DNA of 64,000 nucleotides from SZUA-584 sp040768905 (GTDB taxonomy: Bacteria > Bacillota > Clostridia > Christensenellales > SZUA-584), in NCBI GenBank assembly GCA_040768905.1, contig JAXGMA010000001.1, positions 2,294,001 to 2,358,000 of the forward strand, written 5' to 3'. The notes under the pieces were generated by a model. It made no database searches. It was not told the DNA's origin and saw nothing but the letters and a program-made list of their open reading frames with translations. The translations under genes were made by a program, and so were the position numbers. Below, in pieces: positions 9,368-18,527 of the stretch. Position 1 is the stretch's first letter, and each line of letters begins with the position of its first letter.

Positions 9368-9422
9368 AAATCCGAACCCTCTCTTTATCGGAGAGACGTT
9401 CGGATTTGTCGTTTATTTTGGT
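9368..9422 (+). terminator. Intrinsic terminator after tRNA-Ala
   Basis: AAATCCGAAC and GTTCGGATTT form the outer stem, CCTCTC and GGAGAG the inner one, followed by the T-rich GTCGTTTATTTT. It starts nine bases beyond the tRNA. Confidence 0.8.
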
Positions 9423-9505
9423 AAAATGTACCCTAAAGAGATATTATAGATTTGAATAATTTTTAGATAGCTTAAGGTAGAAATAACGTTTATTTAACTA
9501 ATATG

Positions 9506-10105
9506 CTATCTTTTTAAAGAGGCTCTAACAGATACCACAATAGCTGTTAGAGAAAAGATTATACAAGCTATGATAAAAATTGCATTATCAATAATTCCAA
9601 ATTCGATAGCTATATCTAATCTGCCCACTATAGCAGCAATCCCCATAGATATAAAAACAATGATTATCGAGGTTTTTTGTGCTGCATTATAATTAAATCG
9701 AAAATACAAAAACATATAAATAGAATAATAAAACATTAGGAATGAAAAGGATAACAGTATTCCACCCAAGCTAAAAGTTAACCCCAATAACAAGGAACAA
9801 ACAGAAATTATTAGCATAGCTAGTATTAAAATAAAAACAGCATTAATATACTTTGATAGCACTAAGGCAATTCGCTTTATTGGAAGAGATTTTAAAAACA
9901 TCCTTGTAATAGGTGCATCATCAGTATAGCAAACTCTATTGATGTATATTACACATGCCATGAATGGGGCAAAGAAGTACATCCAATAAGCAAAATTACC
10001 GGCATCTTCAATATAAAAGCCTACTGGGATAATAATTGTTAGTGCTATCGCAATTATGAAATGAAAATAATTAAATGATAGATCTTTCTTTAATAATGTA
10101 AACAT
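9506..10105 (-). CDS. ABC-2 type transporter permease
   Basis: A 199-residue membrane protein with about six hydrophobic segments, in the style of short ABC-2 permeases that pair with BcrA/YtrB-like ATPases. The pattern CVIYINRVCYTDD...ITRMFLKSLPIKR is typical, where a soluble loop follows the first two helices. The start ATG overlaps the last base of the ATPase stop (TAATG), so translation is coupled. Base composition is far more AT-rich than the core genes on both sides, which suggests transfer. Exported substrate unknown; peptides or membrane-active compounds are usual for the family. Confidence 0.8.
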   Translation of the reverse strand: MFTLLKKDLSFNYFHFIIAIALTIIIPVGFYIEDAGNFAYWMYFFAPFMACVIYINRVCYTDDAPITRMFLKSLPIKRIALVLSKYINAVFILILAMLIISVCSLLLGLTFSLGGILLSFSFLMFYYSIYMFLYFRFNYNAAQKTSIIIVFISMGIAAIVGRLDIAIEFGIIDNAIFIIACIIFSLTAIVVSVRASLKR

Positions 10106-10947
10106 TATATACCTCCATTCAAATAAAATAAGATATCTTCTAAGTAGATCGGTTTACACAAGTCTTTTATTTTATCTTCAACATTTTCAGCCTTAACTAT
10201 AACGTTATCATTATATATTTTCGCGTTTTTCATTAATGATTTTATTTTGTCAATCTTATCAATTGGAATCTTTATAAATTTTGTTTTTGCTTCATCTTTT
10301 TTGATGTCTAGAATTATTTTACCATTTACAATAAAGATGATCCGATCCGCAATTTTTTCAATATCTTGAGTTATGTGTGAAGAAAAGAAAGCCATCTTTC
10401 CACTTTTCTTAACAAAATCGTTTATAATGGTTAGTATTTCTTCTCTAATAATAGGATCTAAACCTGATGTCGGTTCATCGAGAATTAATACTTCTGGGTG
10501 GTGAGATAAAGCAATGGCTAAAGCAAGTTTTGTTTTCGTACCGTCAGATAATTCTTTAATTTTTTTGTTTAAATTAATTTTAAACATATCATTTATATAA
10601 TAATCTGCAATTTGATTATCCCAATTTTTATATACTTTTGAAACGAAACGTATAATATGTTTTGCTTTTTGATTATAATAAAAGTCAGTATACTCTCCAA
10701 CATATCCAATTTTCATCCTTAGATCATCAATGTTGTTATCTGTAATTAATGCATTTGAATAGAATATCTCACCTTTATCAAAATCAATTATTCGCATTAT
10801 TGCGTTGATAGTAGTTGACTTGCCAGCTCCATTCGCACCAATAAAACCAATAACTTCTCCATTATGTAATTCAAGTGAAGGAATATTGAGTTCAAAATCA
10901 TCGTAACTTACAGCTAGTTCTCTAATGGATAACACAGGCATTTTCAT
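10105..10947 (-). CDS. ABC transporter ATP-binding protein
   Basis: 280 residues from ATG 10947, chosen because GGGGGG lies eight bases upstream; the longer frame to 10986 has none. Walker A GANGAGKST near residue 37, Q-loop region, signature LSDGTKTKLALAIAL in place of the usual LSGGQ, Walker B VLILDEPTSGLD and the H-loop SSHIT. The C-terminal 70 residues are the variable tail seen in YtrB/BcrA-type ATPases. It works with the permease gene at 9506. A GntR-type regulator, which often heads such operons, is absent; the degenerate IS3 element sits where it would be. AT-rich like its partner. Confidence 0.9.
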   Translation of the reverse strand: MKMPVLSIRELAVSYDDFELNIPSLELHNGEVIGFIGANGAGKSTTINAIMRIIDFDKGEIFYSNALITDNNIDDLRMKIGYVGEYTDFYYNQKAKHIIRFVSKVYKNWDNQIADYYINDMFKINLNKKIKELSDGTKTKLALAIALSHHPEVLILDEPTSGLDPIIREEILTIINDFVKKSGKMAFFSSHITQDIEKIADRIIFIVNGKIILDIKKDEAKTKFIKIPIDKIDKIKSLMKNAKIYNDNVIVKAENVEDKIKDLCKPIYLEDILFYLNGGI

Positions 10948-11059
10948 AATCAGTCCCCCCTTGTTCTTTGCATAAAGATCTCGCATATTCTAACTGCTCA
11001 TCAACTCCACAAAATACGTCTAAGGCTTTAGGGACGTCAACTATTTTGTAGACAATTTG

Positions 11060-12049
11060 CTAAGCTACCCTCTTTGACTTCTCTGATCTTTCTGTTTTCA
11101 ATGATTTGAGATATTCTTTCGGCGACATATAGCCAAGTCTTTTCTGAATTCTCTTCACATTGTAGAAGCAATATATATTCAAACACTGCCGCCCGAACCG
11201 ACTCTTTCGTCTCATAGTGCGTCCAGTGTATCAGCTCTTTCTTCATAGTCGCAAAGAAGCTCTCCGACCATGCGTTGTCGCCCGGCATCCCCACTCGCGA
11301 GAAGCTCTGATGCAGCCCATATTGCTGCAGCATTCCCATTACTGCTTTTGATGTATACTGGCTGCCCCTGTCGCTATGGAAGATGCAGCCTTCAGCCAGT
11401 TTGTGCCTTGCTATCATCGCCAGTATCGCATTGATCACGAGTTCCTTTGTCATTCTGTCTGCCATATGATCTCCAAGTATCTCGCCAGTTACGATATCCC
11501 TAATCACACAGTGATACATGAACCCCTCGCCAGTTCGCAGGTATGTGATATCGCTCGTCAAGCCCGTTCTCGGTTTGATCGGAAACTCTTGATCCCTAAG
11601 GATATTTGGATATCCATCGCCTCTTGCTTTCTTGCTGTTCGTCAGGCTCTTGGCTCTATGACGATTATGGCATGAGTCCAAATGCATCTCAGCCATGTAT
11701 TCAGCGCATTTCTTGCGGCCTATGCTTTCGCCTTTTTTCCGAAGTTCTGCGATAATCCTATCTGGCCCATACGTACCGCGACTCTCGTCAAACTCTTTTT
11801 TGATTCTTTCCTTTAAATGCGCTTCCCGTCTTTCAATGGCTACCCGATTCCTGAGCCAGGCATAGTATCCGGTTCGCTCTATTTTCAGAATTTCGGCCCA
11901 CTTCGCCATAGGGTACTCGGGGTTACCCCGTATAAATTTATATCTTACTTTTGGTGACTCGCGAAGTAGGCCGCTGCTTTTTTTAGCAGGTAGTTCTCAT
12001 ATATGTGCCAAAGAATATGTCTATGTTCTTCCTTGGTGATGCTCATCAT
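11060..12049 (-). pseudogene. IS3-family transposase (orfB) remnant, truncated and frameshifted
   Basis: The longest open stretch (11037-11909) carries the DDE core of IS3 transposases: Asp in TSDITYL, Asp in FHSDRGSQY and Glu in WSESFFATMK. After VFEYI the frame is lost at a TATATAT run near 11171-11180; in the next frame the expected ending CFYNVKRIQKRLGYMSP continues to a stop at 11060-11062. About two bases are missing. Upstream, the orfA-orfB junction persists as ENYLLKKAAAYF in one frame and KFIRGNPEYP in another, and the orfA helix-turn-helix part is gone. The element is therefore dead. It borders the AT-rich ABC operon, which it may have helped to bring in. Confidence 0.85.
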
Positions 12050-12250
12050 ATAAAATAACAAGTAGCTTACAATACCCCTTTAATACATATAAGGGGATTA
12101 TACCATATGCTGCATGATTATGAAGTTAAAACTCTTATTGTTAATATTTGAATCGCACAGGCTGGGAAATGCAACAGTAAAAAAAGGGCGGGTCATAAGC
12201 TGCATAAGCCTCGCTACAATAGGTTAGTAAGTTTTACAACCGGTGTTCGC

Positions 12251-13594
12251 TCAAAAAGGATCGGTCTCGGCATGCATGGAAAGCTCCGCAAACCTTGTTT
12301 GGTCTCCGCGCCACCCGACATTGATCTCGCCAGTAGGGCCGCTTCTTTGCTTGGAAACAATGATCTGAGACACGTTGTCAGCCTCTTTGTTGTAATAGCT
12401 CTCGCGGTGCAGGAACAAAACCACATCGGCATCCTGCTCGATGCTGCCCGACTCACGCAGATCAGAAAGCAGCGGGCGTTTGGAATCTCGCTTTTCACTT
12501 GCGCGTGAAAGCTGTGATAATAGCATCACAGGAAGCTCAAGTTCTTTGGCCATGATCTTGAGGCTGCGCGTCATGGCAGAAATCTCCTGCTGGCGGTTTT
12601 CGCGCCTGTCGTTGCCTGACATCAGCTGCAGGTAATCGATCACGACGAGCCCGAGCCCTTTGTCTTTTTTTAATCGCCGCGCCTTTGCCAGCATCTCCAT
12701 CACCGTGATCGCTGGAGAATCATCGATATAGATGGGGGATTTGCCAAGTTCGGAGACAGCGGCGGCAAGCCGGTCAAAATCATCATAGGTCAAACCGCCG
12801 ATGCGTGTCTTCTGGCTGTCAACATAAGCCTCGCTGCACATCATCCTCAGTGCCAGCTGGTCGCGGGACATTTCCAGGGAAAAGATAGCAACCGGGATGT
12901 TTTCCTTAACGGCAATGTGCTGTGCGATGTTTAATGCAAAGCTTGTTTTGCCCATGCCCGGCCGGCCAGCCACGACGATAAGCTGTGATTTCTGCAGGCC
13001 GGAGAGCATTTTGTCGAGCATCGTAAAGCCAGTGGGTATACCGAGAAAGCCACGCTCATTGTTCATAGCATCGCTTATGGCGGTATAACCCTCAAGCAAA
13101 GCCTTTTTGATGTGTTCAAGTGAATCCCGCCGTCTCTTGACGGCTATTTTATACAGCAGATCGCCGGCGCGGTTGACGATATCGGCGACCTCTTCGTCCG
13201 ATGTGGTCGCGTCGCTGATGATGGTGTTTCCGGCGGCGATCAGCGCGCGCAGTACAGATTTTTGCTCGACAATATCGATGTAATGCGCAATGGCCTGCGC
13301 ACTCGGAACGCTTGAGGAAAGCGAGGCGATGTAGACAGCGCCGTCGTCAGTGAGCTGATTCTTGCGCTGGAGCCGCTCAACGACCGTGACCGTATCCACA
13401 GGCTTGCCTGCCTCGCAAAGCTCACACATGGCCTCAAAGATCTGCTGGTGGCGCTGCGCATAAAAATCAGCGGGCGTTAAATGCTCAATGGCAATAAAAA
13501 CAGCCCGCGGGTCTAAAAACATGCTGCCGAGCACGCTGCATTCCGCTTCATGGCTGTGGGGCGGTATGTATGCCGATGCAAGTGATTGTTCCAA
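12251..13594 (-). CDS. dnaB: Replicative DNA helicase DnaB (DnaC of Bacillus)
   Basis: Hexameric 5'-3' helicase of the replication fork. I choose the TTG at 13594 (GGAGG nine bases upstream, within the end of rplI), giving about 447 residues; the ATG at 13615 would overlap rplI and has no ribosome site. The N-terminal DnaB helical domain starts PPHSHEAECSVLGSMFLDP. The RecA-like domain has Walker A GRPGMGKTSF near residue 208, Walker B LVVIDYLQLM, LSQLSRASEKR and DLRESGSIEQDADVV. The gene lies four bases after rplI in the gdpP-rplI-dnaB cluster conserved in Firmicutes. Confidence 0.96.
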   Translation of the reverse strand: MEQSLASAYIPPHSHEAECSVLGSMFLDPRAVFIAIEHLTPADFYAQRHQQIFEAMCELCEAGKPVDTVTVVERLQRKNQLTDDGAVYIASLSSSVPSAQAIAHYIDIVEQKSVLRALIAAGNTIISDATTSDEEVADIVNRAGDLLYKIAVKRRRDSLEHIKKALLEGYTAISDAMNNERGFLGIPTGFTMLDKMLSGLQKSQLIVVAGRPGMGKTSFALNIAQHIAVKENIPVAIFSLEMSRDQLALRMMCSEAYVDSQKTRIGGLTYDDFDRLAAAVSELGKSPIYIDDSPAITVMEMLAKARRLKKDKGLGLVVIDYLQLMSGNDRRENRQQEISAMTRSLKIMAKELELPVMLLSQLSRASEKRDSKRPLLSDLRESGSIEQDADVVLFLHRESYYNKEADNVSQIIVSKQRSGPTGEINVGWRGDQTRFAELSMHAETDPF

Positions 13595-13598
13595 AGCG

Positions 13599-14048
13599 CT
13601 ATTCCTCCGCTTCAACGCTCACGATAATTTCTGCGGTGATGCCTGCATACACCTTCACGGATAGTTTGGTTTCGCCGAGTTCTTTGATGTGTTCATCCAT
13701 CATGATGCGTTTTTTATCTATTTCAATGCCGTTCTGAGCAAGGATGGCATCGGAAATTTCTTTGGCGGTGACTGAGCCGAAAAGCCGTCCGTTTTCGCCG
13801 CATTTTTCCTTAACGACGACCGTAAGGCCGGATAAGTTTTTCGCTGCTTCTTCGGCGGAGAGCTTCTCGAGCATAAGCTTCTTTTCAATAGCCTGCTGCT
13901 GCTGCTTTGCAATATTTAAATTATGCGGCGTGGCTTCTTTAGCCAGGCCTTTGGGAAACAAAAAGTTTCGCGCATACCCGTCGTTTACCTTTACGATCTC
14001 TCCGGCCGAACCCTTGCCTTTGACGTCTGCAGTTAAAATGACTTTCAT
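13599..14048 (-). CDS. rplI: 50S ribosomal protein L9
   Basis: 149 residues, the normal length. The N-terminal globular domain is diagnostic: MKVILTADVKGKGSAGEIVKV and DGYARNFLFPKGLA, followed by the long connecting helix (NLNIAKQQQQAIEKK) and a C-terminal domain with GRLFGSVTAKEI. It binds 23S rRNA. It sits between gdpP and dnaB on the same strand, as in Bacillus and Clostridium. Confidence 0.97.
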   Translation of the reverse strand: MKVILTADVKGKGSAGEIVKVNDGYARNFLFPKGLAKEATPHNLNIAKQQQQAIEKKLMLEKLSAEEAAKNLSGLTVVVKEKCGENGRLFGSVTAKEISDAILAQNGIEIDKKRIMMDEHIKELGETKLSVKVYAGITAEIIVSVEAEE

Positions 14049-14055
14049 GGATCAC

Positions 14056-15984
14056 TCAACCTTTCTTTACAAAATTATTGATAGCGGCCGTTAACTTCTT
14101 CTCGGCTTTTTGGATATCAGTATCTGTCAGCCGTGCCGCCGCAATGGTGGTGTGTCCGCCGCCGCCAAGGCTTTCCAGTATCAGCTGGACGTTGACATCT
14201 CCTAAAGAGCGCCCGCTGATCAGAACAGTATTATCCAGGCTGCTGACAACAAACGAAGCGGTCACGCCGCGTATTGTCAGCAGTGCGTCGGCTGACTGCG
14301 CTGCGATCAGAGATGCTTTTTCAAGCCCTTCCGGACAAAGGGCTACGGCAATGCCGTCTTGGCGTATTTTTGCGCCGCGCACGATTTCCGTCTTGGCCAT
14401 ATAGGTTTCCAGATCATCCTGCATGAGTTGGCGCGAAACAGTCGTTTCCGCCCCCCGTCTGCGCAAATACGAAGCGGCTTCGAAAGTACGCACGCCTGTA
14501 TTGAACGAAAAACCTTTGGTATCAAGCGTGATGCCGCTTAAAAGCGCGTCCAAGTCAATGGGCAGCGGCTTTAAGTCGTCATCAAAGTACTGCATCACTT
14601 CTGCGATAAGCTCGCAGACCGATGAGGCATACGGATCGTGATAAAAAAGCGTGGCATGCTCTATGCCGGATGTGCCGCGGATATGATGGTCGATGACCAC
14701 AATGGCTTCGGCCATTTCCAGAAGGCCCGGCGAAACGGTAAAAGCTGCGATCTGGGTATCTACGATAATAAGCAAACTTGAAGGCCCAATGCGCATGGCA
14801 GCTTCCTGGCCGCTGATCAGATTTTGCGCATAAGCGTCAGTGGCGCGCAGCTTTTCAATCAGCAAATCGATGGAAGGATTGGGGTTGTCCATCACGATAT
14901 AGGTTTTTTTACCCACATGGCGCGCACACGCACATATTCCCAGTGCAGCACCCATACAGTCAAGATCCGGCACTTCGTGGCCCATCACAAACACATCGCT
15001 GCACTGTTCCATCAGGTTGCGCAGTGCATGGCTGATCATACGGGATTTGACTTTGCTGCGGCGTGAGCCTGCTTTGGTTGTGCCGCCGTAAAACATAAAG
15101 CGGTCTCCCTGCCGGACTACGGCCTGATCACCGCCACGGCCGAGGCAAAGCTCAAGCGCCTTGCCGGCAAACTCGCCGGACTGCTCAACACTCTCGCCCA
15201 CACCGACTGCGATCGAAAGCGTCGGCGATAAGGCAGGAGATATCTGGCGCACATCTTCAAGGATGCCAAACTTGGATGTATGCAGCGAAGATAAGAATCT
15301 GCGTTCAAAAATGCAAAGATAACGTCCGCGGTCGGTACGCATAAAAAAGCCTGACAGCCCCTTTGCCATAGATGAAAGACGACGTTCGACAGCGGCCACG
15401 ATCTCGGAAATTTCTGACTGTGCAAGCTGCGCCGCAAGTTCCTCGTAGTTGTCTATCTGCATATGGCAAACCACAGGCAAAAAGCTTTGGTAGAGCTTTT
15501 TGGCTTCCAAAGTGTTTTCTGAATCAAAGAGCCGGTAAAGAAGCAATTCGCGCCGTCCGAATCGCACGTGCTGCACTTCTTTCTTATATATCTTGCCGCC
15601 GATGCGGATTGCTTTATCTTTATCGGGGATATTAATGCCTTCGATCATGCTGCCGATATTGCGCAGCGCGCCAAAACCGGCAATGCTCCGGAAGGCAAGG
15701 TTGGCCCACTTGACGTTGCCCGAAACCGTCGTGAGCGCAGTGGGCAGCGCCATGGCGTTCAGCGTGGGTTCATCTTGCCGGGCCAGCAGCTTGACGACAA
15801 AACGCTGCCATTTTATGCGGCGAATCAGATACAAATAAAGGTACAGCAGTGCAAAAATCAAAGCCGCAGCCAAAACAGCCAGCCCAAGAAACAGGCTGTT
15901 GGAGAAAGCCAACACAGATGCGGCCGCAAGCGCTGCCAGCAGGCAGATATAATCAATGGAAAATATGCGCACCTTTGCTTTCAC
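14056..15984 (-). CDS. gdpP: Cyclic-di-AMP phosphodiesterase GdpP (YybT)
   Basis: 642 residues. Two N-terminal membrane helices (about 10-55) are followed by a PAS-like region, a degenerate GGDEF domain (about 170-300), and a DHH/DHHA1 phosphodiesterase. DHH residues are visible in VMGHEVPDLDCMGAALG, IVDTQ and VVIDHHIRG; the DHHA1 GGGGHTTIAAARL closes the protein. Family members cleave c-di-AMP to pApA and thereby set potassium and osmotic balance and cell-wall state. The start is a GTG at 15984 that overlaps the yybS stop by four bases, so the two are translationally coupled. Confidence 0.93.
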   Translation of the reverse strand: MKAKVRIFSIDYICLLAALAAASVLAFSNSLFLGLAVLAAALIFALLYLYLYLIRRIKWQRFVVKLLARQDEPTLNAMALPTALTTVSGNVKWANLAFRSIAGFGALRNIGSMIEGINIPDKDKAIRIGGKIYKKEVQHVRFGRRELLLYRLFDSENTLEAKKLYQSFLPVVCHMQIDNYEELAAQLAQSEISEIVAAVERRLSSMAKGLSGFFMRTDRGRYLCIFERRFLSSLHTSKFGILEDVRQISPALSPTLSIAVGVGESVEQSGEFAGKALELCLGRGGDQAVVRQGDRFMFYGGTTKAGSRRSKVKSRMISHALRNLMEQCSDVFVMGHEVPDLDCMGAALGICACARHVGKKTYIVMDNPNPSIDLLIEKLRATDAYAQNLISGQEAAMRIGPSSLLIIVDTQIAAFTVSPGLLEMAEAIVVIDHHIRGTSGIEHATLFYHDPYASSVCELIAEVMQYFDDDLKPLPIDLDALLSGITLDTKGFSFNTGVRTFEAASYLRRRGAETTVSRQLMQDDLETYMAKTEIVRGAKIRQDGIAVALCPEGLEKASLIAAQSADALLTIRGVTASFVVSSLDNTVLISGRSLGDVNVQLILESLGGGGHTTIAAARLTDTDIQKAEKKLTAAINNFVKKG

Positions 15985-16985
15985 GATGCCGTACCGCCTT
16001 TTTCAACCAAGCGTTTTCTAAGCCCGAACAGGTTTTCTATCAGCCCGACGATCATCAGGAGAGACGCTGCGAGCAATCCGATCAGTATATGCAAGGTCAC
16101 ACGCGAACCTTTGCCCATGCTGCGCTTTTTATATAAAAAGTCAAGAAAGACCAGACCCTGAATGATAAAAACGAATGAATAGACACTGTGAATGGTCAGC
16201 AATACGTTGTCAAAGCCGGGTAATCCAAAATCCGCCCCGAAATAAGCCACCAGAACTGAAGCCATATACGCAAGCCAGAAGCGTTTCGGGAGGCTGAATT
16301 CACTGAAGGCAGGCACGCCAGACACCCTCAATCCGCGCTTTTTGGCAAATGCGCGTGCAATGACAACAAGGAGAAGGCCGATCGCAAGCGCATAGATGAT
16401 AATATAACTGACGATCACCAGATTGATGATATCTTTGACCATAGCTTGCATGACGTTTAGGGCGTCGGCCGCAGAGGCTGCCTGCAAAGCGCTTTGCGTG
16501 ACAGTGCCCGTCAATACGTCCGGATACCTGAAGATCTGGTAAAATGCTTTGACAGTCTCATCTCCGAGTGCGGAAAGAGAGCGGCCAAACGCTTCCGCCA
16601 GATATTCGGCTGGGCTTTGCTGTGTCACCAACCACAAGATGCCGATCAGCAAAGCTGCGCCGCAGAGCGCTGCAGTACTGGCAGCAATGACGCTGCTTTG
16701 AAAACGCAAGCGTGTGCGAACGGCATAACCTGCAGCAGCAGCAGGAGGTATAAAAGCAACTGCAAGAACCGCGCACGATACAGGATCGATCGCGTAGGCT
16801 GCAAGCAGACAAAAAACGATGCCAACGCTTCCCTTCAGATACCCGCCAAAAATGAACAGACAGGCAAACACGAAAGGAACAACGACCGCGAAAACGGGGT
16901 AAAACGGAAAAAGACCGCAAGCGGCAACCGCAAGCAATAGAGCCACGAGGAAGCTTTTATAATCTTCGTTTTTTGTCTTCTCCAA
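15981..16985 (-). CDS. yybS: YybS-like DUF2232 membrane protein
   Basis: 334 residues with about eight hydrophobic helices. It is recognised by position (directly upstream of gdpP, as in Bacillus) and by the overall DUF2232 plan, with a LPKRFWLAYMASVLVAYFG stretch and a C-terminal LFGLRKRL. These proteins resemble S-components of ECF transporters; no substrate is known. The annotated start is TTG 16985; its AAGGGG is only about three bases away, so the start is uncertain. It overlaps the MazG-like gene by 29 bases. Confidence 0.8.
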   Translation of the reverse strand: MEKTKNEDYKSFLVALLLAVAACGLFPFYPVFAVVVPFVFACLFIFGGYLKGSVGIVFCLLAAYAIDPVSCAVLAVAFIPPAAAAGYAVRTRLRFQSSVIAASTAALCGAALLIGILWLVTQQSPAEYLAEAFGRSLSALGDETVKAFYQIFRYPDVLTGTVTQSALQAASAADALNVMQAMVKDIINLVIVSYIIIYALAIGLLLVVIARAFAKKRGLRVSGVPAFSEFSLPKRFWLAYMASVLVAYFGADFGLPGFDNVLLTIHSVYSFVFIIQGLVFLDFLYKKRSMGKGSRVTLHILIGLLAASLLMIVGLIENLFGLRKRLVEKGGTAS

Positions 16986-17301
16986 AACCCCTTATGATCC
17001 CGCTTTCAAAATGTTTCTTAAGCAAAGACAAATCCCCGAAAGAAGACTCGAGCCTGTGTCCTTCTTCAATGCCGGAACTTGCCTTTTGCGCGATATCTTC
17101 ATCAAGTTCAGCAAATGTGATGCCGCATCTGCGCGCAAGCACATAAGCTAGAAAAACCGAACTGCCAAGAGCGTCGAGCAACTCTTCGCGCCCGGACGGA
17201 GACAGAGCAGCCCGCAGCACATCAGCGGATTCGCTGATGAACTCGGCCTTTAAGGCCTCGATCATTTTTGCGTTTGAGGCCACATTTACAGATTGCTGCA
17301 T
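16957..17301 (-). CDS. MazG-like family protein
   Basis: About 114 residues from ATG 17301 (GGATGG eight bases upstream); another ATG at 17313 is possible. The helical pattern, with an EELLDALGSSVFLAYVLARRCGITFAELDEDI stretch, resembles the MazG-like nucleotide pyrophosphohydrolase fold, but the ExxE metal-binding motif is only partly visible. A gene of this type often precedes yybS in Clostridia. It may clean up non-canonical nucleotides, or it may no longer be an enzyme. The C terminus is basic (GEDKKRRL). Confidence 0.55.
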   Translation of the reverse strand: MQQSVNVASNAKMIEALKAEFISESADVLRAALSPSGREELLDALGSSVFLAYVLARRCGITFAELDEDIAQKASSGIEEGHRLESSFGDLSLLKKHFESGIIRGFGEDKKRRL

Positions 17302-17412
17302 TTGCTTAACCATCCTTTAATAAAAGATATGGCCCCAAAACCCCATAGTATTTAAGTGCTTCTATTCTATCTGTTTCCAAAGGATTAGTCAATGCGCTGC
17401 ATATACTCGGAC

Positions 17413-17450
17413 ATAAAGAAGCACTGCGGGAAAGCAGTGCTTCTTTAGCT
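17413..17450 (-). terminator. Terminator downstream of spo0A
   Basis: A perfect 13-bp inverted repeat, AAAGAAGCACTGC and GCAGTGCTTCTTT, with a six-base loop. It ends in TTCTTT on both strands, so it could work in both directions. It lies about 40 bases past the spo0A stop. Confidence 0.75.
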
Positions 17451-17488
17451 TATATTGTATCAGACATAAACCCTGCAGATAAAAGCGA

Positions 17489-18259
17489 TTATGCGCTTTT
17501 ATCCATGATAAGCTTGTCCGCCATCAGCGCAATAAACTCACCGTTTGTCGGTTTGTCTTTGTTTGTGTATATATTATACCCTAAAAATGAATTGATGTTT
17601 TCAATTTTACCGCGCGACCATGCGACTTCAATGGCATGCCGTATGGCGCGTTCAACTTTGCTTGCGCTCGTCTCGAAAGGCTCTGCAATGCCCGGATACA
17701 GCTTTTTGGTGATCGAATTAATAAGATCAGGGCTTTTGACCACCATTTTTATGGCTTCGCGCAAAAAGTGATACCCTTTGATGTGCGCCGGTATGCCGAT
17801 GGACAAAAAAACGGCTGTGATTTTTTCATCAAGCGTCCGTGATCTTACTGGCAATGGCGCACGCCGCGTGGCAACCACCCTGTTCCCGAACATATCCTGT
17901 ATGCGCTTATAGAGGATATCTTTATTGAAGGGCTTGATCATGTAGTACCGTGCGCCCAGATCGCAGACCAGTTTGACCATTTTTTCGTTGCCGACAGCAG
18001 AAACCACTATGGTTGCCGGCATGGTCTCGAATTCGGACGTGTTGAGCCGTTCAAGCAGTGAGAGGCCGTCAGCTTCCGGCATGATCATGTCAACGATAAG
18101 GGCATCCGGCCTTACTTCTTTGATCAAGTCGGCAGCTTCTAAAGGGTTATTACAGGAACCTACCACCTCTATGTCGTTTTTTGTGCTGAAATATTTTGTC
18201 AGCATTTCGTTGAGTTGCACGTTGTCTTCAATGATGAGCAATTTGATTTTTTTGTCCAT
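17489..18259 (-). CDS. spo0A: Stage 0 sporulation response regulator Spo0A
   Basis: Master regulator of entry into sporulation. ATG 18259 (AAGGAG upstream) gives 256 residues; a longer frame to 18295 is unsupported. Receiver domain: acidic pair E11-D12, phospho-acceptor D57 in ALIVDMIMPEADG, S/T at VVSAVG and K109 in YYMIKPF. The C-terminal effector domain (about 140-256) carries the Spo0A-specific recognition helix region SKVERAIRHAIEVAWSRG and NSFLGYNIYTNKDKPTNGEFIALMADK. Its presence marks the host as a spore former or recent descendant. spoIVB, the usual upstream neighbour, is not here. Confidence 0.97.
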   Translation of the reverse strand: MDKKIKLLIIEDNVQLNEMLTKYFSTKNDIEVVGSCNNPLEAADLIKEVRPDALIVDMIMPEADGLSLLERLNTSEFETMPATIVVSAVGNEKMVKLVCDLGARYYMIKPFNKDILYKRIQDMFGNRVVATRRAPLPVRSRTLDEKITAVFLSIGIPAHIKGYHFLREAIKMVVKSPDLINSITKKLYPGIAEPFETSASKVERAIRHAIEVAWSRGKIENINSFLGYNIYTNKDKPTNGEFIALMADKLIMDKSA

Positions 18260-18325
18260 TGATGAGCTCCTTTCATAATGCATAATAAAATCCATGCCCG
18301 CAACCCCAAAAATAATGATAAAATA

Positions 18326-18332
18326 TGTCGAA
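18326..18332 (-). promoter_or_regulatory. Spo0A box upstream of spo0A
   Basis: TGTCGAA on the plus strand, an exact match to the 0A-box consensus, about 67 bases before the spo0A start. It suggests autoregulation. A seven-base match alone is weak, but the position is right. Confidence 0.55.
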
Positions 18333-18476
18333 CCGTGGAAGCAAAAGAAATTTATGTATTATAATATCATGCGTGAAAAAATTCTGCAATGGTGTTATTA
18401 AAATAATATTAATTTCTTAGGAAATTCTTTTTTTGTCTGTTCGGGATGATCGGACAAAAAGTGCCTTTTGAAGCAA

Positions 18477-18516
18477 TGCGTCTGCGTTGCGCAGTGATAC
18501 AAGCGGCGCAGACGCA
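18477..18516 (-). terminator. Inverted repeat after the SANT/Myb-like gene
   Basis: TGCGTCTGCG (18477-18486) and CGCAGACGCA (18507-18516) are a perfect 10-bp inverted repeat with a 20-base loop, lying just beyond the stop at 18528. A T-run does not follow directly on the minus strand, so termination is likely but not certain. Confidence 0.45.
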
Positions 18517-18527
18517 CATCCGGCTTT

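Noticed and set aside
13595..13615. ATG 13615 as the dnaB start
   Set aside because: No ribosome site and overlap with rplI; TTG 13594 has GGAGG at the right distance.
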